From Pilatotrama ljubarskyi (lineage: Eukaryota > Basidiomycota > Agaricomycetes > Polyporales > Polyporaceae): 64,000 nt of DNA. Position numbers and translations under genes: made by a program. Positions 34,313 to 47,161 of the stretch are shown piece after piece; the first letter of the stretch is position 1, and each line of letters begins with the position of its first letter. Under the pieces are notes generated by a model. The model worked only from the letters and a program-made list of their open reading frames with translations, was not told the origin of the DNA and did no database searches. Location of the stretch: NCBI GenBank assembly GCA_022385805.1, contig MU277685.1, forward strand, positions 402,782-466,781, written 5' to 3'.

Positions 34313-35959
34313 TCATATCCGTGGCGACCGCCTCGACTCGCTCTGCGACTCGCGCGGCGAGCGACTATGGCTCTGCGACCCGCGCACATGCCCGTTCCCT
34401 CTCCGCTCGCCCAACCGTAGATGCGTGCGCTCGTCCGCCTCGAGCTCGTCATCCTCCGCGCCCTCGTGCAGCGTGTTGAGCCCCACTTCCCCGTGCCCGT
34501 CCGCGTAATCGTCCTCGTCGAACGCATCGAACAGCGTCTGACTCTGGTTCCGGTAAAGCGAGCCGCGACGGCCATGGGCTGGGGAGAACGGCACGCCTGG
34601 ATGTGAGCCCCCGATGGGCGTGCCCGCGGCGCCGTTCCAGCCGTCGATGGACATGCGGCCGTGAATGCTGAGGCGCGGGTGCATGAGCCCGGACTCGAGC
34701 GCGGAGTGGTGCGGGTGCGGGGCCGCGGCGGGGTCGGGCTTGCGCGAGATCTCGAGGAGGTGCACGCCGAGGAACGTCGTGACGAACCCGGCGAGGAGCG
34801 AGATGGAGTTCGCCGGGTCGTCAGTGTTGAAACCCTGGAAGAGGATGACGGAGGCAACGATTGTCGCGGTGGAGAAGCCCACGTAATACATCGGGTTGAC
34901 CCTTCAGGAGGCAGCTCATTAGCTGGGCAGCAGTGCGAGGGGGCAGGGACAAGGGACGTACACGTTCGTGGAGAAGGTGTCGAGGGCCTTATTGAAATAG
35001 TTCATTTGCACGAGGATGCAACCGACCACGGTTATCCCGAACACGTAGGTGCTCGGGTGAGAGAACTGGTTGTGTCCTGCCAAGGTGAGCTTCACGGCAA
35101 CGCCAAAGCCCTTGATCGCCATGACAGAGACCGATCCGACGAGGGAGCAGATGGAGATATACACAGTAGGGTTCGTTCGCCCGTACTTGGGCACCACCCC
35201 GTAGATCATGACAAGGCTGAAGACGAGGACCGTGAAGCAGTACATCATAAAACCTGTATCCAGGCGATACCTGAGTTAAGTGCGCCGTACCAGATGTAGA
35301 GCGGACATACCGGGTTGAGTGGCGTAATCGAGAATCTCATCTACAGTTTTGACCTCCTTGTCTGGAGGAGCGTGGAGGACGATTATGAGGGAACCCAATA
35401 GACATAGCGAGCAGCCCACCCGCCCAAGGTGGCCAAGCTCTTCATCGAGGAGGAATGAGGCGAGGATGGCGCTGACCAGTATATGTGAGCACATTGTAAG
35501 ACCGGAACATGAACCTGACAGCGTACCCGATGATGACGCTCAGTGCACCGAGAGGTGTGACAAGGATCGGAGGTGCGAAGGTGTATGCAGCAAAGTTGGC
35601 GACTTCGGATGAGGTTCAGGCCACATTCAGTACGTCAACACAGGTGGGAGCACCCACTCTCTCCGATGATTACTGGGTTAAAAGCGTCAGAACATCCGGC
35701 TGGCACGCCGCCGAATGGCCGCACTCACATGTTGACATCCCGGCCCACCATATTGGATTCCTGAAGTATGCATAGTTGTCGGATGCGGAGGCATATGCGG
35801 ATTCGCCCGCTTGGTTGAGACCCTGCAGTGATGGCTAAGTTGCAGTATAGCAGCATTCATTCAGAGCGCGCGGACCTTCTTGGTGAGGATGAAGCTGGTG
35901 CCGATAGCCAAAGAGCTAGAAATGGCCAGCGCAAGTCCAATATACTTGTCTTCAACCAT
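34313..35959 (-). CDS. NIPA-type (DUF803) magnesium transporter-like membrane protein
   Basis: Multi-pass protein of the NIPA/DUF803 family, Mg2+ or other divalent-cation transporters related to the drug/metabolite superfamily. The first exon, MVEDKYIGLALAISSSLAIG, followed by TSFILTKK, is a family hallmark. Next come GLNQAGESAYASASDNYAYF with RNPIWWAGM, then ANFAAYTFAPPILVTPLGAL, AILASFLLDEELGHLGRVGC, LCLLGSLIIVLHAPPDKEV, a FMMYCFTVLVFSLVMIYGVV helix, TVYISICSLVGSVSVMAIKG, FGITVVGCILVQMNYFNKAL, YYVGFSTATIVASVILFQGF and SISLLAGFVTTFLGVHLL. About nine helices, then a hydrophilic tail of about 130 residues rich in His, Ser, Asp and Arg that may be cytosolic. Several short introns; complete. Confidence 0.85.
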
Positions 35960-36474
35960 GGTAGTGCCGGCGAGGTGATCAAGATAGCAGAGGTATGAAA
36001 GGAAGCAAGAAAGAACGTGGAGGGTCTCTAGTATCGGACCCGGGATATTCTAGACAGCGAGAAGTCGTGACAGCAGTACTTGGCGGACAAGCGGGGCAGG
36101 AGTAACCTCAGAGAGCGCGCGAGACAGAGCGTGTGTCGTTGAAAAATATGTGAGACGACGCCGAGGCCGCGGCGAACGACGAGGAGAAGGGTACGAACGA
36201 GAACAGAGACTGTAGTACTAGTAGCTGAGGCTTTTCGTGGCACGCAGCTCTCGCGCGCGTGCAGAGATCCAGATCGGGGTGCGGCGGCGATCGTCCGTCC
36301 CGGTCTCCCGGTGTCCTCTCTCGTCCCAGGCTCAGTGTCCTCTCCCGTCCCCGGATGCTCAGGGCTGCACTCCGCACTCTCTTTCTTCCCGTATTTCCAC
36401 CACGCTTGCCAGCGACCCCTTTCGTGCTCTACAGCGCATCTGGGACCGGTCGATACGGGCGATTCTGCGGCACC
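35960..36474. other. Divergent spacer, NIPA-like / aminopeptidase P
   Basis: 515 bp between two start codons facing away from each other. It contains a near-repeat GTCCTCTC(T)CGTCCC at about 36312-36353. No TATA box was recognised and no gene. Confidence 0.5.
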
Positions 36475-39400
36475 ATGTCTGCTCATGCGACCGTCGACAC
36501 CACGCAGCGCCTCCAGGCTCTCCGTGAGATCATGGCGAAGCCGGAGTACAACGTCCAGGCTGTCGTAATTCCGACGGAAGACCAACGCAAGTACCCTACG
36601 AATTGAATAAGACGTACGATCTCGGTTGATTATGTCTTTAGACTTCAGCGAGTACATCGCACAGTGCGACGAGAGGCGAGCCTTCATCTCAGGCTTCACT
36701 GGATCTGCTGGTACATTTCCGTCGCCAGATCATAGGCTCAGAGCAGACTTCATATACGATTGTCTCCTGACTTCCAGGCACTGCGATCGTGACACCTCAG
36801 AATGCCTACCTCTTTACCGATGGACGGTACTTCCTCCAGGCTTCGAAGCAGCTCGATCAGTATGTACCCATGCCCGAATCATATCTCCAAACCCCATGAC
36901 ATTCGTGTGGCTCATCAGGAACTGGACGCTCATGAAGCAAGGCCTTCCAGGTGACAACTCTTCTAGTGCTAAGTTCATGCATACCTGGCTGAGCTATGGT
37001 TGAGATGTCCCAACGTGGCAGGACTTCTTGTCCAAGGTACTACGCGAAGGCTACCGTCATATCGACAGTACTAGTACCGACTCATTTCCATCAGAATCTC
37101 GACAAGAATACCCGTATAGGTGTCGACCCGACCCTCATCTCCGCTTGTGAGCCTGCCTCAGATAATCCTTCTAAGCATTAGACCGTCTGACTACCGTGTG
37201 TATCATAGCTGATGCCGACGGCATTCAGAAAGCCCTGGAGCCCAAACAGTCCGAGCTTGTGTCTCTTCCGCAGAACCTTGTCGACCTTGTGTGGCCGGAC
37301 CGCCCACCACGGCCTGCAAATAAGGTCTTCCCGCTCGATGTCAAGTATTCCGGTAAGCGCGTAGCGTCGTCGTGCCACGCGTGTGCCCGCTCATGCGGTC
37401 ACTGCAGGCGAATCGCATCAAGACAAGCTCAAGAGAGTCCGTGCCGAGCTCAAGAAGGAGGCCAAGGCGATCGTGGTCAACATGCTCGACGAAGTCGCAT
37501 GGCTTTTCAACTTGCGTGGCTCCGACATCGACTATAATCCTGGTAAACCTCCGAAGTCCCTCCTCAGTCGACCCCGGTTAGCTGACGGTATACAAACCCA
37601 GTGTTCTTCGCATACGCGCTCGTCGACCAGGAGAGAGCGCTTCTGTTCGTAAACGAGCAACAGCTCGCGTCGAGTGCACGCGATCACCTGGGTCCTGAAG
37701 TCGAGGTGCACCCGTACGACACGTTCTTCTCGTACCTCACCCACCTCGGCGCAGAACTCAACGCGAGCAAGGGCTCGGTGCGTACAAAACCTCTTTCCGC
37801 GGGAGCCTCCCGGTATCAAACTCACCTGCCTTCTCCATGAGCAGAAGGTACTCGTCAGCGACAAGGCAAGCCTTGCCGTGGCCGAGGCGATCGGGAAGGT
37901 GCGTCTTCTCTCTAGACCATACGATAGACTCCGCGCCACAATCGCGTCCTTCTCTCGGTGCTTGGCATCCTACGTCTCCTCTTCCTCCTGGCTATACACG
38001 GGCGTCTGTGTTTGTGTGCGCTCTGGGGCCGCGGCTGACCCCAGATCTGCACGGACATCATCAAGGACAAAATCGTTGTCGCGCGCTCGCCCGTGACTGA
38101 CCTCAAGGCGGTGAAGAACGAGGTCGAGATCGAAGGTATGCCTGACGTGCTGGGATCGTGGAGAGCTGAGTCAAGCCGATGTGATTCACGCGGTGCCGTT
38201 TCGTGCTGTAGGGTTCCGGCAATCGCACATCCGTGATGGCGCAGCGCTCGTCCGCTACTTCGCGTGGCTCGAGGAGCAGCTCGAGGCGGGCAAGGAGCTC
38301 TCAGAGAGCCAAGTCGCGGACCAGCTCGAGAAGTACCGGTCGTAAGTCCAGACGAGCCCTGCCCTTCTGCTACATGCACGCTAAGACGTGACGGTAGAGA
38401 GCAAGACCTGTTCATGGGCTTGTCGTTCCCGACGATCTCGGCTACGGGACCGAATGGCGGTACGTCGTGGCATACTCCAGTAAGGCAGTGAAGAGAGGAC
38501 GTTGACACCCGTGCACAGCGATCATACATTACGATCCTGACCCCAACGATTGTGCTATCGTCAAGAAGGACCAGGTACAGCCTAACACTCTGCCAAATCT
38601 ACTTCATTGGTGACTGAACGTGTCACCATAGATCTACTTATGCGACTCTGGTGGTGAGGATCCCGCAATCACTCCCTCCTCTCACACTTGTTCAGCGACC
38701 ATGCAGCCCAGTTCCTCGATGGAACGACTGACGTGACGCGGACCTTCGTGAGCACCACCCTCTGCACTCTCCCGATAGATCCACTCATGATGAGCTCCGT
38801 CGGGGCAGCATTTCGGCACACCAATCGCCGAGGAGAAGCGCGCCTTCACGCGAGTGTTGCAAGGGCACATCGCAATCGACACGGCGATCTTCCCGAATGG
38901 CACGACCGGTATATACACCCTTCGTTGAACGTCTCAGATTTGTGCTCATGCACTTTGCTGTGCAGGATACCTACTGTAAGGGGCGCATATACTCGCAATG
39001 CTGAAAGACGTGCTAAGAGGGCGACAGTGATCCCTTCGCGCGCCGCCCACTCTGGGAAGACGGGCTAGGTTCGTATCTGTCTTCTACGCTATTCCGACGC
39101 ACACTCACCGCTTATGTCAGACTATCGGTGAGCAGGCATCAGCAGGGAGTCATGGATGGGTCGTTGACGATCCTGCGGATCGTCAGGCATGGTACAGGTC
39201 ACGGAGTAGGTATGTATCTGCAATTATCCTCCTGGGTTCCTTCCGGGTGTTGATACGCATGTCAACCAGGGCACTTCCTGAACGTGCACGAAGGACCGCA
39301 CGGCATCGGCGTCCGTATCGGTATGTCTCGCTCTGCAACTCGAGGAACGAACTTCCTCGGCTCAGCGGTCTTCACAGCATACAACAACACCGCGCTCAAG

Positions 39401-39844
39401 CCCGGCATGACAGTGTCGAATGGTCGGTGCAACTCCCCAGTATCGCTTCCTATGAACGGACCCCGCTGACGAGACACATCGCATCAGAGCCGGGATACTA
39501 CGCAGATGGCCAATACGGCATCCGTATCGAGAACATCGTCATCGTCCGCGACGCGAAGACCCCGAACAACTTTGGGGACAAGGGCTACCTGCGCTTCGAA
39601 CACGTCACCATGGTCTGTCCTCCCATTTGCATGCTACAGTATCATCTGAGTGGAGTTGCTGACGATCTGGTCGGCTGCATAGTGCCCGATGGGAAAGAAC
39701 TTGGTCGACACGTCTCTCCTGAGCGCCAAGGAGCGAGAGTGGCTGAATGCGTACCATGCGGAGGTCCTGGAGAAGGTGTCGCCGCTGGTGGAGAAGGACG
39801 AGCGGGCGTTGCGGTGGTTGAGGCGCGAATGTTCTCCTCTGTAG
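36475..39844 (+). CDS. Xaa-Pro aminopeptidase P (creatinase-type metallopeptidase)
   Basis: Cytosolic aminopeptidase P removing N-terminal residues before proline. It starts [20 protein letters not shown]. Two creatinase N domains follow: [39 protein letters not shown], then [40 protein letters not shown]. The catalytic domain has the metal ligands in order: the two Asp in [14 protein letters not shown], His in [20 protein letters not shown], Glu in [19 protein letters not shown], and Glu in RFEHVTMCPM. The end is [12 protein letters not shown]. About 18 small introns break the gene, including a pair around a 7-nt exon (39121-39127). All joins checked keep frame; length of about 620 residues agrees with family. 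Confidence 0.87.
39121..39127 (+). other. 7-nt microexon in the aminopeptidase P gene
   Basis: ACTATCG is preceded by tatgtcag and followed by gtgagc. Joined with DGL-G before and GCATGG after, it gives DGLDYRHGTGHG, the conserved stretch around the metal-binding histidine. Without it the frame is broken. The upstream intron (39069-39120) has the rare donor GTTCGT. Confidence 0.8.
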
Positions 39845-40109
39845 TTGTAGCGATACCGCGAGAAGGATTCTATATATATAAGCGAGGTGAAGTAGTACGC
39901 CCGAGCCGCGCTGAGGGCTGTCGCGAGAGCATCACCGTAAGTTCATATTTTGAGCAGACACGCGGAGCGGTACTAGGATTGCACAAGGATACAAGAAATC
40001 GTTGAGATAGATACAGAACGAGTTGGGAGCGCGAGAGCACCATTCGAGTTCGTCAGCACCTGAAGCGCAGGCGGACACCCGCGAGGGACCAGGGTCGTCG
40101 GCGCATACT

Positions 40110-43100
40110 CTACTCAGCTTCCACGAACGCCTGGTCGAAGTTGGCCTCGCCTTCAAGGTCCTCGCCCTCCGCAAGCCGCGCGATAAGAGCGTCCATCTCG
40201 GCAGCAGCAGCCTCGCGCATCTCTGCCGCGTAGTTGCCCTCCGTGCGCACCGGCGCGCTCGTGTCCCAAGTCGGTTCGTCTCCACGCCATCCGCCGCGGA
40301 GGTAGATGTAGTTCATAAATCCGCGCCACATGGGGTCGACGGAGAGGATGGAGGGATCACCAATGACGATGAGAAGCGCTTGGGCGCGGGTGATTGCGAC
40401 TGGGGGAGAGAGGTCAGATATGAGAGAGATCGCTGTGGCAAGGCACGCACCATTGAAACGGCGTGGATTCGACACGAAGCCGAGCGTGAACTTAGCGTCG
40501 TACGACAGGAGGTCGCGGTTGCTTCGCACGGTGGAGATGATGATAACCCTCCGCTCCTGCGAGACAACATCAGTGATCTAATCGCCTGCGAAGTAGCCCG
40601 AGTAGTCAAGGAAGAAACGTACTTGTCCCTGGAATTCCTCGACGCTTGCCACCTTCAAGTCGTTGATGTTGGCCCTCTGAAGTAACTTGCGAATCTTGCG
40701 CACTTGGGCGAAGTATGGCGTGATTACACCTATGTCCTTCGCTCCTGCATGCGGGCGGGAGTCTCAGTACAATACACAGGAAGGAACAAGGACACGTACG
40801 GATGGGGTGGCGACGATCCTTCAGAAGCTCCTTGATATACTCGACAACCTCCGTGGCCTCATCGATGTTGAAGTACGACGGGGAGGATGACTCGCGCTCG
40901 TTCTCTCCGGCAATAGCGTGGAAGACGATGGGGAATCGAGGTGATACGAGCTGCGCAGAATCCAGGAAGGAGTTGATCTGACTAGGCGCACCGCAGACTT
41001 CAAGCTCGCCGTCGTAGAACTTCTCGTTCGGGTAGGCAAGGATGGTGCCATGAGAACGGAAGTTCTTTACAAGCTTGATGAATCTAGTGATGATGTGTGT
41101 GTCAAGGTGGACAGCACGGAGCGTATATAAGTCAACTCACGAGCGACCACGCCCCGTGCTCGCGTCGTAGTACACTGGCCTCTCCATGAGGCGTTCGAGA
41201 TAGCTTTTCCCTAGGCCGAGTTCCCGGGCTATACTAGAGCGTATGACCGGCCCAAGTTGCTTCGGATCTCCAGAAAGCACGACTCGAGTGTCGTTCGCAA
41301 CCAAGGTCTTGATCGCCGCGGTCAGGACTTCGGGTTCCGAACCCTGGCCTGCTTCGTCGATGAAGATGTGCGTAAAGTGACCCAACGGCATGCCGATGTT
41401 GTACGGGAATGACGCGTTGCCGCATGTGGAGACTATCACCCTGTACGTCAGGAGTGTCTTGAGCGGCGGCAGAGAGAAGTGACTATCGCGAAAGGAGGAG
41501 TATGGGAGGAGGTCATCGGGCAAGCCTTCCTTGCTACGGAAGATCGCGTTGCACCGGAATAACTGCGCAGGCTTGAGTGCGAGGAGGCGCTGCGCGATCA
41601 AGTCTGCAGCGCTGTTACTAGGTGCGCAGGCCAAGATTCTAGCATTCGGCTCGCCACGAAGTATTTGCCGGATTGCTTCCACGACCGTGACGGTCTTCCC
41701 TGTTCCGGGACTATGGAGAGATAGCGATCAGTAAGGCGTACAGTATCAGTCAAACGACTTACGGCCCGAATATTATGAAAGGTGCCGCGCCGGCCTTCAT
41801 TCGTAGCACAGATCGGACGGCCTGCAGTTGTGCTGCGTTGGACCCGATCATCGTGTTGAACAAGACCAAGGGCACCTCGTTGCTTCGAATGGGGCGATCG
41901 AGCGGCACATGGACAGGAAGAGGGAAGAGCAGTCGTTGCGCAGACGTGGACTGGGCTAGCAGAGCTTGATGTTGTCTCTTGATGGGCGTTCGATTGTACT
42001 GGAATCGCACATTGTACCTTCCGACGTTTTTAAACGAGTAGTGAAAGTGAACGCGAATATTCTCCAGACGGACGCCGTGCACATATCCGACATAGGTTCT
42101 AGAGCCCCCGCTAACGCTCTGAGCCAGAATAGTGTCCCCTGATCAACCAAGAACGACCCCGGTGAGCAGACGGTAGCAAAAGTGAGAACCCTTGCTGACC
42201 GATGACAACGCTTGGCCTCTTCTCCGCGAGGCCCGGTACTGCTAAGCTTTGGAGAACATCAGCTCAACTATACACTAGGGAGTGCGTCAGAGCACACACA
42301 TGTACAGCTGTCCTTCTTTGGTGAAAGACGTGTCTGCCAGATCGTACATACGCAAGTCCTCGCTGCATGGCCCAGATTGTCAGTACGTTTTCATCAGCTT
42401 AGTAGACATAGAGCGCACACTAAACGTTGCTCTTCGACCCAGAGCAAAATCTGGAAGTGACGGCCATGTGTTGTGACACTTAGGGCGCTCGGCAAGTGTG
42501 CGGTTCTGATGGCCTCAACCGCCTCCCGTGTGGAGCGCACACTTAGGGCCTGTGCCAGCCGAGCCGGGATGGCAGACTGAGGAAGAGGTCTCGCCCACTT
42601 GACGACGTCAAGAGCAGGAGGGCGCTGGCCCTCTACGGTCGACGTGTCGGGTTGCCATTTAGCAGGGCGGCGGTGGACGTACGGGGCGACGGCCTTTAGC
42701 AACTCGTGGTCCTCCTTATTGCCTACCACCGCGTATAGTTGGCGTATGATGATGAAAGCGCGCTGAGATGCATCTTGAAGCGTCAGTTCCAAGCGGCCTT
42801 GGTATCGCCCGCGCTGAGTTTGACGGAACGTGACATGGATTCGAATGACTTGTCCAAGGACCAGCTTGCGGGCTTCTCCGATGATTGAGGCGGTGAAGCT
42901 TAAGTTTGCTTCTGGTGAGAACATGGCTCGTCCACCCGATATTTACAAAATGCACTTGCCTGGAGGCCATAGCACTCGCGTTTGCATGACATTCAGCACG
43001 GCTGAGGGAAATGGACGACGACGAGACGTTCGTCGTAACCGTGACTTCGATGTAGACGCCGGTCTGCGCTTTGGCACGGCTGATGACCCCAAAGTTGATC

Positions 43101-43597
43101 CCGGAATCGGCATGAGATACGACCACTCCACGCCGATCTTGACTAGCCCTTTCGAACTTCGCGCGGAAGACAGATGCCTTTTGTTGCCGGAGATGAGCGG
43201 TACTACGAAGATGGGTCCACCAGTTATCCTCGGGAACGGCCCTTTGGCAAATAACGCATCGATACGCGTCCGGGAAGGCGGGGTCGCGGGGATAGACTGA
43301 AGGAGATACGTTTGCCGTATGAGCCTTCTTCTTGTGGGCGGCTCCTGCGATGTGCTGAGCCCATGGTGCTTCGCCCGAAACCTTGACATTGCATAGGCCG
43401 CAGAGGAGCCAAGACGATGTGCTGCTGGCCGAGAGATTCGCACGGTGCTGCTTCCCCTGGACATGAGCGTTATATACATCCGCAGGGTAGCAGACGATAG
43501 CGCATATGTTGCAGAACTTAACATCGTGAGTGAGGGCACAGTCAGGGGAATCACAGCCTCCGGCATATAGGGTTGCTGGGCAGAAGACTGGAGCCAT
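40110..43597 (-). CDS. MOV10/SDE3/Armitage-like zinc-finger RNA helicase
   Basis: Superfamily 1 RNA helicase of the MOV10-SDE3 group, proteins tied to RNA silencing and retroelement control. It starts [20 protein letters not shown]. The N-terminus has Cys/His motifs: [19 protein letters not shown] (CCCH-like), [10 protein letters not shown] ... [24 protein letters not shown] ... H, and [20 protein letters not shown]. After an [20 protein letters not shown] domain comes the helicase core: motif [15 protein letters not shown], Ia [48 protein letters not shown]-like [35 protein letters not shown], and [18 protein letters not shown]. The C-terminal tail is Glu/Ala-rich. All motif residues needed for ATP hydrolysis are present. 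About ten introns; no breaks seen. Confidence 0.87.
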
Positions 43598-44689
43598 TGT
43601 AGAGGGAGAGAACGTGAGTCCCGAGGCGCAGACAAAGGTGCGATGCTCACCTATATTAGAAAGATAACGTGTTGACCATGAGGCCACAGTGTCCTTCTTC
43701 AGCCGATCGGGCGACGCCCTCGGCTGTGCTGCGGTAACTGGATGACACCTTTGCCCCTTGCAGTCATCCTCGAGGGAAGCCTTCGGGTTCCGAAGCAGAG
43801 ACTTGGAATAAGGGTCGGGTGCAAGATGCACGTACCGTGTTCCTGGGTAGCCCAGGGTAGTCCATGAACGTTGCTGATCCTGCAAGCGACGCCGGTTCAG
43901 TAGCGCGTCTCAACTCGGGGCATTCCGCAAGCATCACCACTAAGACGCAGCCCTCCCGGGAATGCCGACACCGTCTTCGCCCTCCGAGATAATTGTTGGT
44001 CCTCCTCATAGGCGTCTGACCATAGCTCAGATGGCGTAAAGCAAAGCGAGAAGTACATGACATAGGCGCCTGCGTGGTCGCATGCAAGAGCGCGGCGTAT
44101 GCTTGTTGTTGAAGCAGTGGACCTGCTGCGTATGTGTTGAAGCGTACTATCCGGACAGCATTGCGCGACTTTTACGCGTTCCCTGCAGCCAAGTGGATGA
44201 CTATCCCTCCAAGCGGCGAGTTGGTTGTGTAGACGGTCAGCGTCACGGTGCGCCTGGATCCGGAGCCGGACGCTATCACAAGCGCCTGGGCCTGGAAATG
44301 TGAGCACCTAGAAACTACGCAGGTCAGGTAGGTTGCATGGTGTGATGATACACTGACCACTGGTCGCGGAAATGTGGCCAAGAAAGATTATGTAGAGAGG
44401 ATAACATTACGTCGTTGAGCATGTGTGACAACATGAGCTGAGGCGAGCCTCTGCAAGGACAAACCCATCGTTGATCGCCGTCGAGCATGAAATGAATCCT
44501 AGAAGCCGTCCATCCGCACGAATCCAAATACAGAGCCTATACACTGATACGTATTTCAACCCATGACTCCTACTGTGTCGCTGAAAGGACAATCGCAGAA
44601 GGAATTGGCGCTCATGCGGCGGATTCTACCACCAGATTTCAGGCTCACCGGTTAAGAGACCAGGGTGTATGCCTGGGAGTCCATCGTAC
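43598..44689. other. Intergenic 1.1 kb
   Basis: Promoter of the helicase gene on its left side; the rest holds only short frames without family features. No gene seen. Confidence 0.45.
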
Positions 44690-46143
44690 CTATCGCTGCC
44701 CGATTCGCAGCGCAGCAGTCCGCAGCATAGGATTACCCTGTGCGAGGCTTCGGACGACATGGTCGGATGTGGCTGTGAGCTGGTCAAGGAACGCATCGAT
44801 TGCCGGAAGATCATCGTCGTTGAGGTAGTAAGCCCCTGCTGTATCCCATCTCCGTAGGTGGATGGCCAATCGCTCCGCCCGCCGCGGTAACGGCATTGCG
44901 GAAAGGTTGTGCTGATAACTGGGTTCGTCTACTCCAGAGCACTGAGAGTCAATCGGAACAGCACGTACCACAACCTTGTCGACATCGATGGCAGGCCTTG
45001 TGCATAGTAGCGTCAATGCGACACTCGATAGACAATCGGTAGCACCGCTGGAAGGGAGCACTTGCGGGATGTAATCAACACCAGGATCCACAGCGAATAA
45101 CGAGAGTGCAAGGGAAGAAGGACGGGTGTCCTCCAGTACGTCTTGCATCATGTGGATCGTGCTTTCAGAGAGCATCTTGATCTCGACGTGCGGGACGTGC
45201 ATGCCGAGTCCCAGCATATAGAGGTCGAGGACGTGCCCAACCGTAACGCGTTCAAGATGCTTCCAGACACCTGCCTGCCCTCGCCCGGATTTTCTGTTCG
45301 ACCGGCGACAACGCTCGACGAGCTCCGGCTTGTCGCAGCTCCGGCCTTCGAGCCACTGTGAAGCCTCCGGATGGACTTTCGCAGCAGAGAACGAGAGCTC
45401 GGTGACGTTTGGGAACGCCGCCCGCACCGGTGCGAGGTCGATCCCTCCGAGCAGAAAGTCGCAGTAGCAGTCGGATATCGACAGCTTGCGTACCCTCGGA
45501 TACTCCGTCGTCCTGGCCTTGAACTGTACACCGGAGAGGTCGAGCTCCTCGAGCGTAGAGCTGAATCGCGCTAGGAGGGGCACCGGGTCCACAACGGGCG
45601 AGTCCTGCATCGGTCCAAACTGTATCGAAAGCGGACGAAGAGGGGCCCGGAGATGCTTGAGATCTTCCCATAGGGCCTGCGAGACGAACGGTATGCGTAG
45701 TTCCTCCAAGCTACAAGAGAGACCGCGCTGTCTCTCAGATAGCTCGAGAGCCCTGCGGCCGCCCAATCGGGTTCGAGTCTCTGAAGACGAGTTGTCCGCT
45801 GGAGAATCCCCGCGAGAAGTTGAGAGACAGGCAGGTTTTCTGCACCGCAACCACGCTCGTCACGGTCGCTCCGTTGGCGCGGACGGGATAACGAGCAGTT
45901 GATGTTCAGCTCCCTGACGAACAGCCCACGGTGGGATGCGGCATCTCCCTGCACGCATGCGTAAAACGATACGATGTTGTCGGACCAGAGTTCGATTGGG
46001 TCATACAGCAGTTGTCTGATGCCGACGGCGTGGAGTGCTCGACAGGTCCTCGTAAGGCGGGAGACGTCCGGCCGTCCAAGGAAGGTGATTATGTGCGAAA
46101 GGACGTCCCAGTCCAGAGTTTCGACGCATGATGCGGTGGACAT
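44690..46143 (-). CDS. F-box protein with an apparent frameshift
   Basis: Starts MSTASCVETLDWDVLSHIIT, an F-box (then FLGRPDVSRLTRTCRALHAV). The first frame continues through VSQLLAGILQRTTRLQRLE (LRR-like) to about 45710. The second frame takes over at SLEELRIPFVSQALWEDLKH and continues to the stop with LRR-like blocks LEELDLSGVQF, YPRVRKLSISDCYCDF, FPNVTELSFSAAKV, and a C-terminal half ending RTAALRIGQR. No GT-AG intron between about 45790 and 45700 joins the frames, since the only candidate (36 nt) keeps the wrong frame. A 1-nt indel near 45705-45750 would reconcile them. Either a young pseudogene or a base-call error. Function as for other F-box proteins: SCF adaptor, target unknown. Confidence 0.65.
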
Positions 46144-47161
46144 ATTGCTAAAGCAGGGCGTCAGCACGAGCGCAGGGAAGGTCAGAAGTATGCCGCGGGA
46201 CGTGCCTTGTAATGTCCTAGGCGAGGCAGATAACTGCTCGCTCATGCACTTATATGCTGGCAGTGGCTGTGACATACTCGCGTATGATACCAGAGGGATG
46301 TGATGACGACTCCGGTATCTAAGTGAGCTCTATGGCAGGAACCGGGCGCTCCGACGCCGCAGCGTCTTCTGCACCTGAGCACTTCCGTTAGCCGCAGAGG
46401 GTGAACGCACCGAGAGCGAAAACCTTTGCAACACACCTTGCAGGTTTGGCGTAGCAATGACTGGGCACTTACTTTAAGTTACTTATCACATTATCTAGTG
46501 CTCATGCATCAGAGGGTCGTCATGCAACACACGCCGATAAAACGACATGCGCTCGCGCTGTCGATGACATTACAAAGCCGGACGCATGCGAGCTGACAAG
46601 CGACTCAGCCGTCAATATACGGTGTTGCTGTCCGAGAAGTGATGAAGCACATCTGTTCCGGACGTCGACCGGAGGCCGGCGTGCTCGAGATATGGACGTT
46701 TTGCTGCAGAATGCGGAGTCAGCTCGAGGAACACGTAGGGGACGCGATGCACATGCCTTCATGCGGGTACTGAGCTATCGACCATGTCATGTATTACAGA
46801 CGATCCGCACGGAGGCATACAATCTGTCCCAAGTCGAGAAGTACTCCAGAGGCGGCACAACGATAGTACAAGAGTAATGTTCACTCATACTGAGCAGAGA
46901 CCAGGGCAGCACAGATCCTTCTCAAGAGATGCCATGACGATGATGTATATATAGGCTAGAAGGCAGGACAAAGAGCCTCGGGAGAGATGGTGGCCGTCGC
47001 TGAGAGACTCTGAGGGACCGCTGCAGAGGCCGCCAAGCCTCAGTATGGCTAGACGCCCAATCTCGACGCTGCGCCTGTGACGCTCGGCACTGTCTTCCAC
47101 AACCACCAGCCCACAGAGACCGACGGGGGGCATTGTCTTTCCAGGACTCGCCAGTGCATAG
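46144..47161. other. Divergent spacer 1.0 kb
   Basis: Between the F-box gene and the plus-strand membrane-protein gene. TATATATA-like text lies near 46945. Open frames inside show no family features. Confidence 0.45.

Noticed and set aside
45753..45788. 36-nt GT-AG segment as an intron in the F-box gene
   Set aside because: Too short and a multiple of three, so it does not correct the frame.
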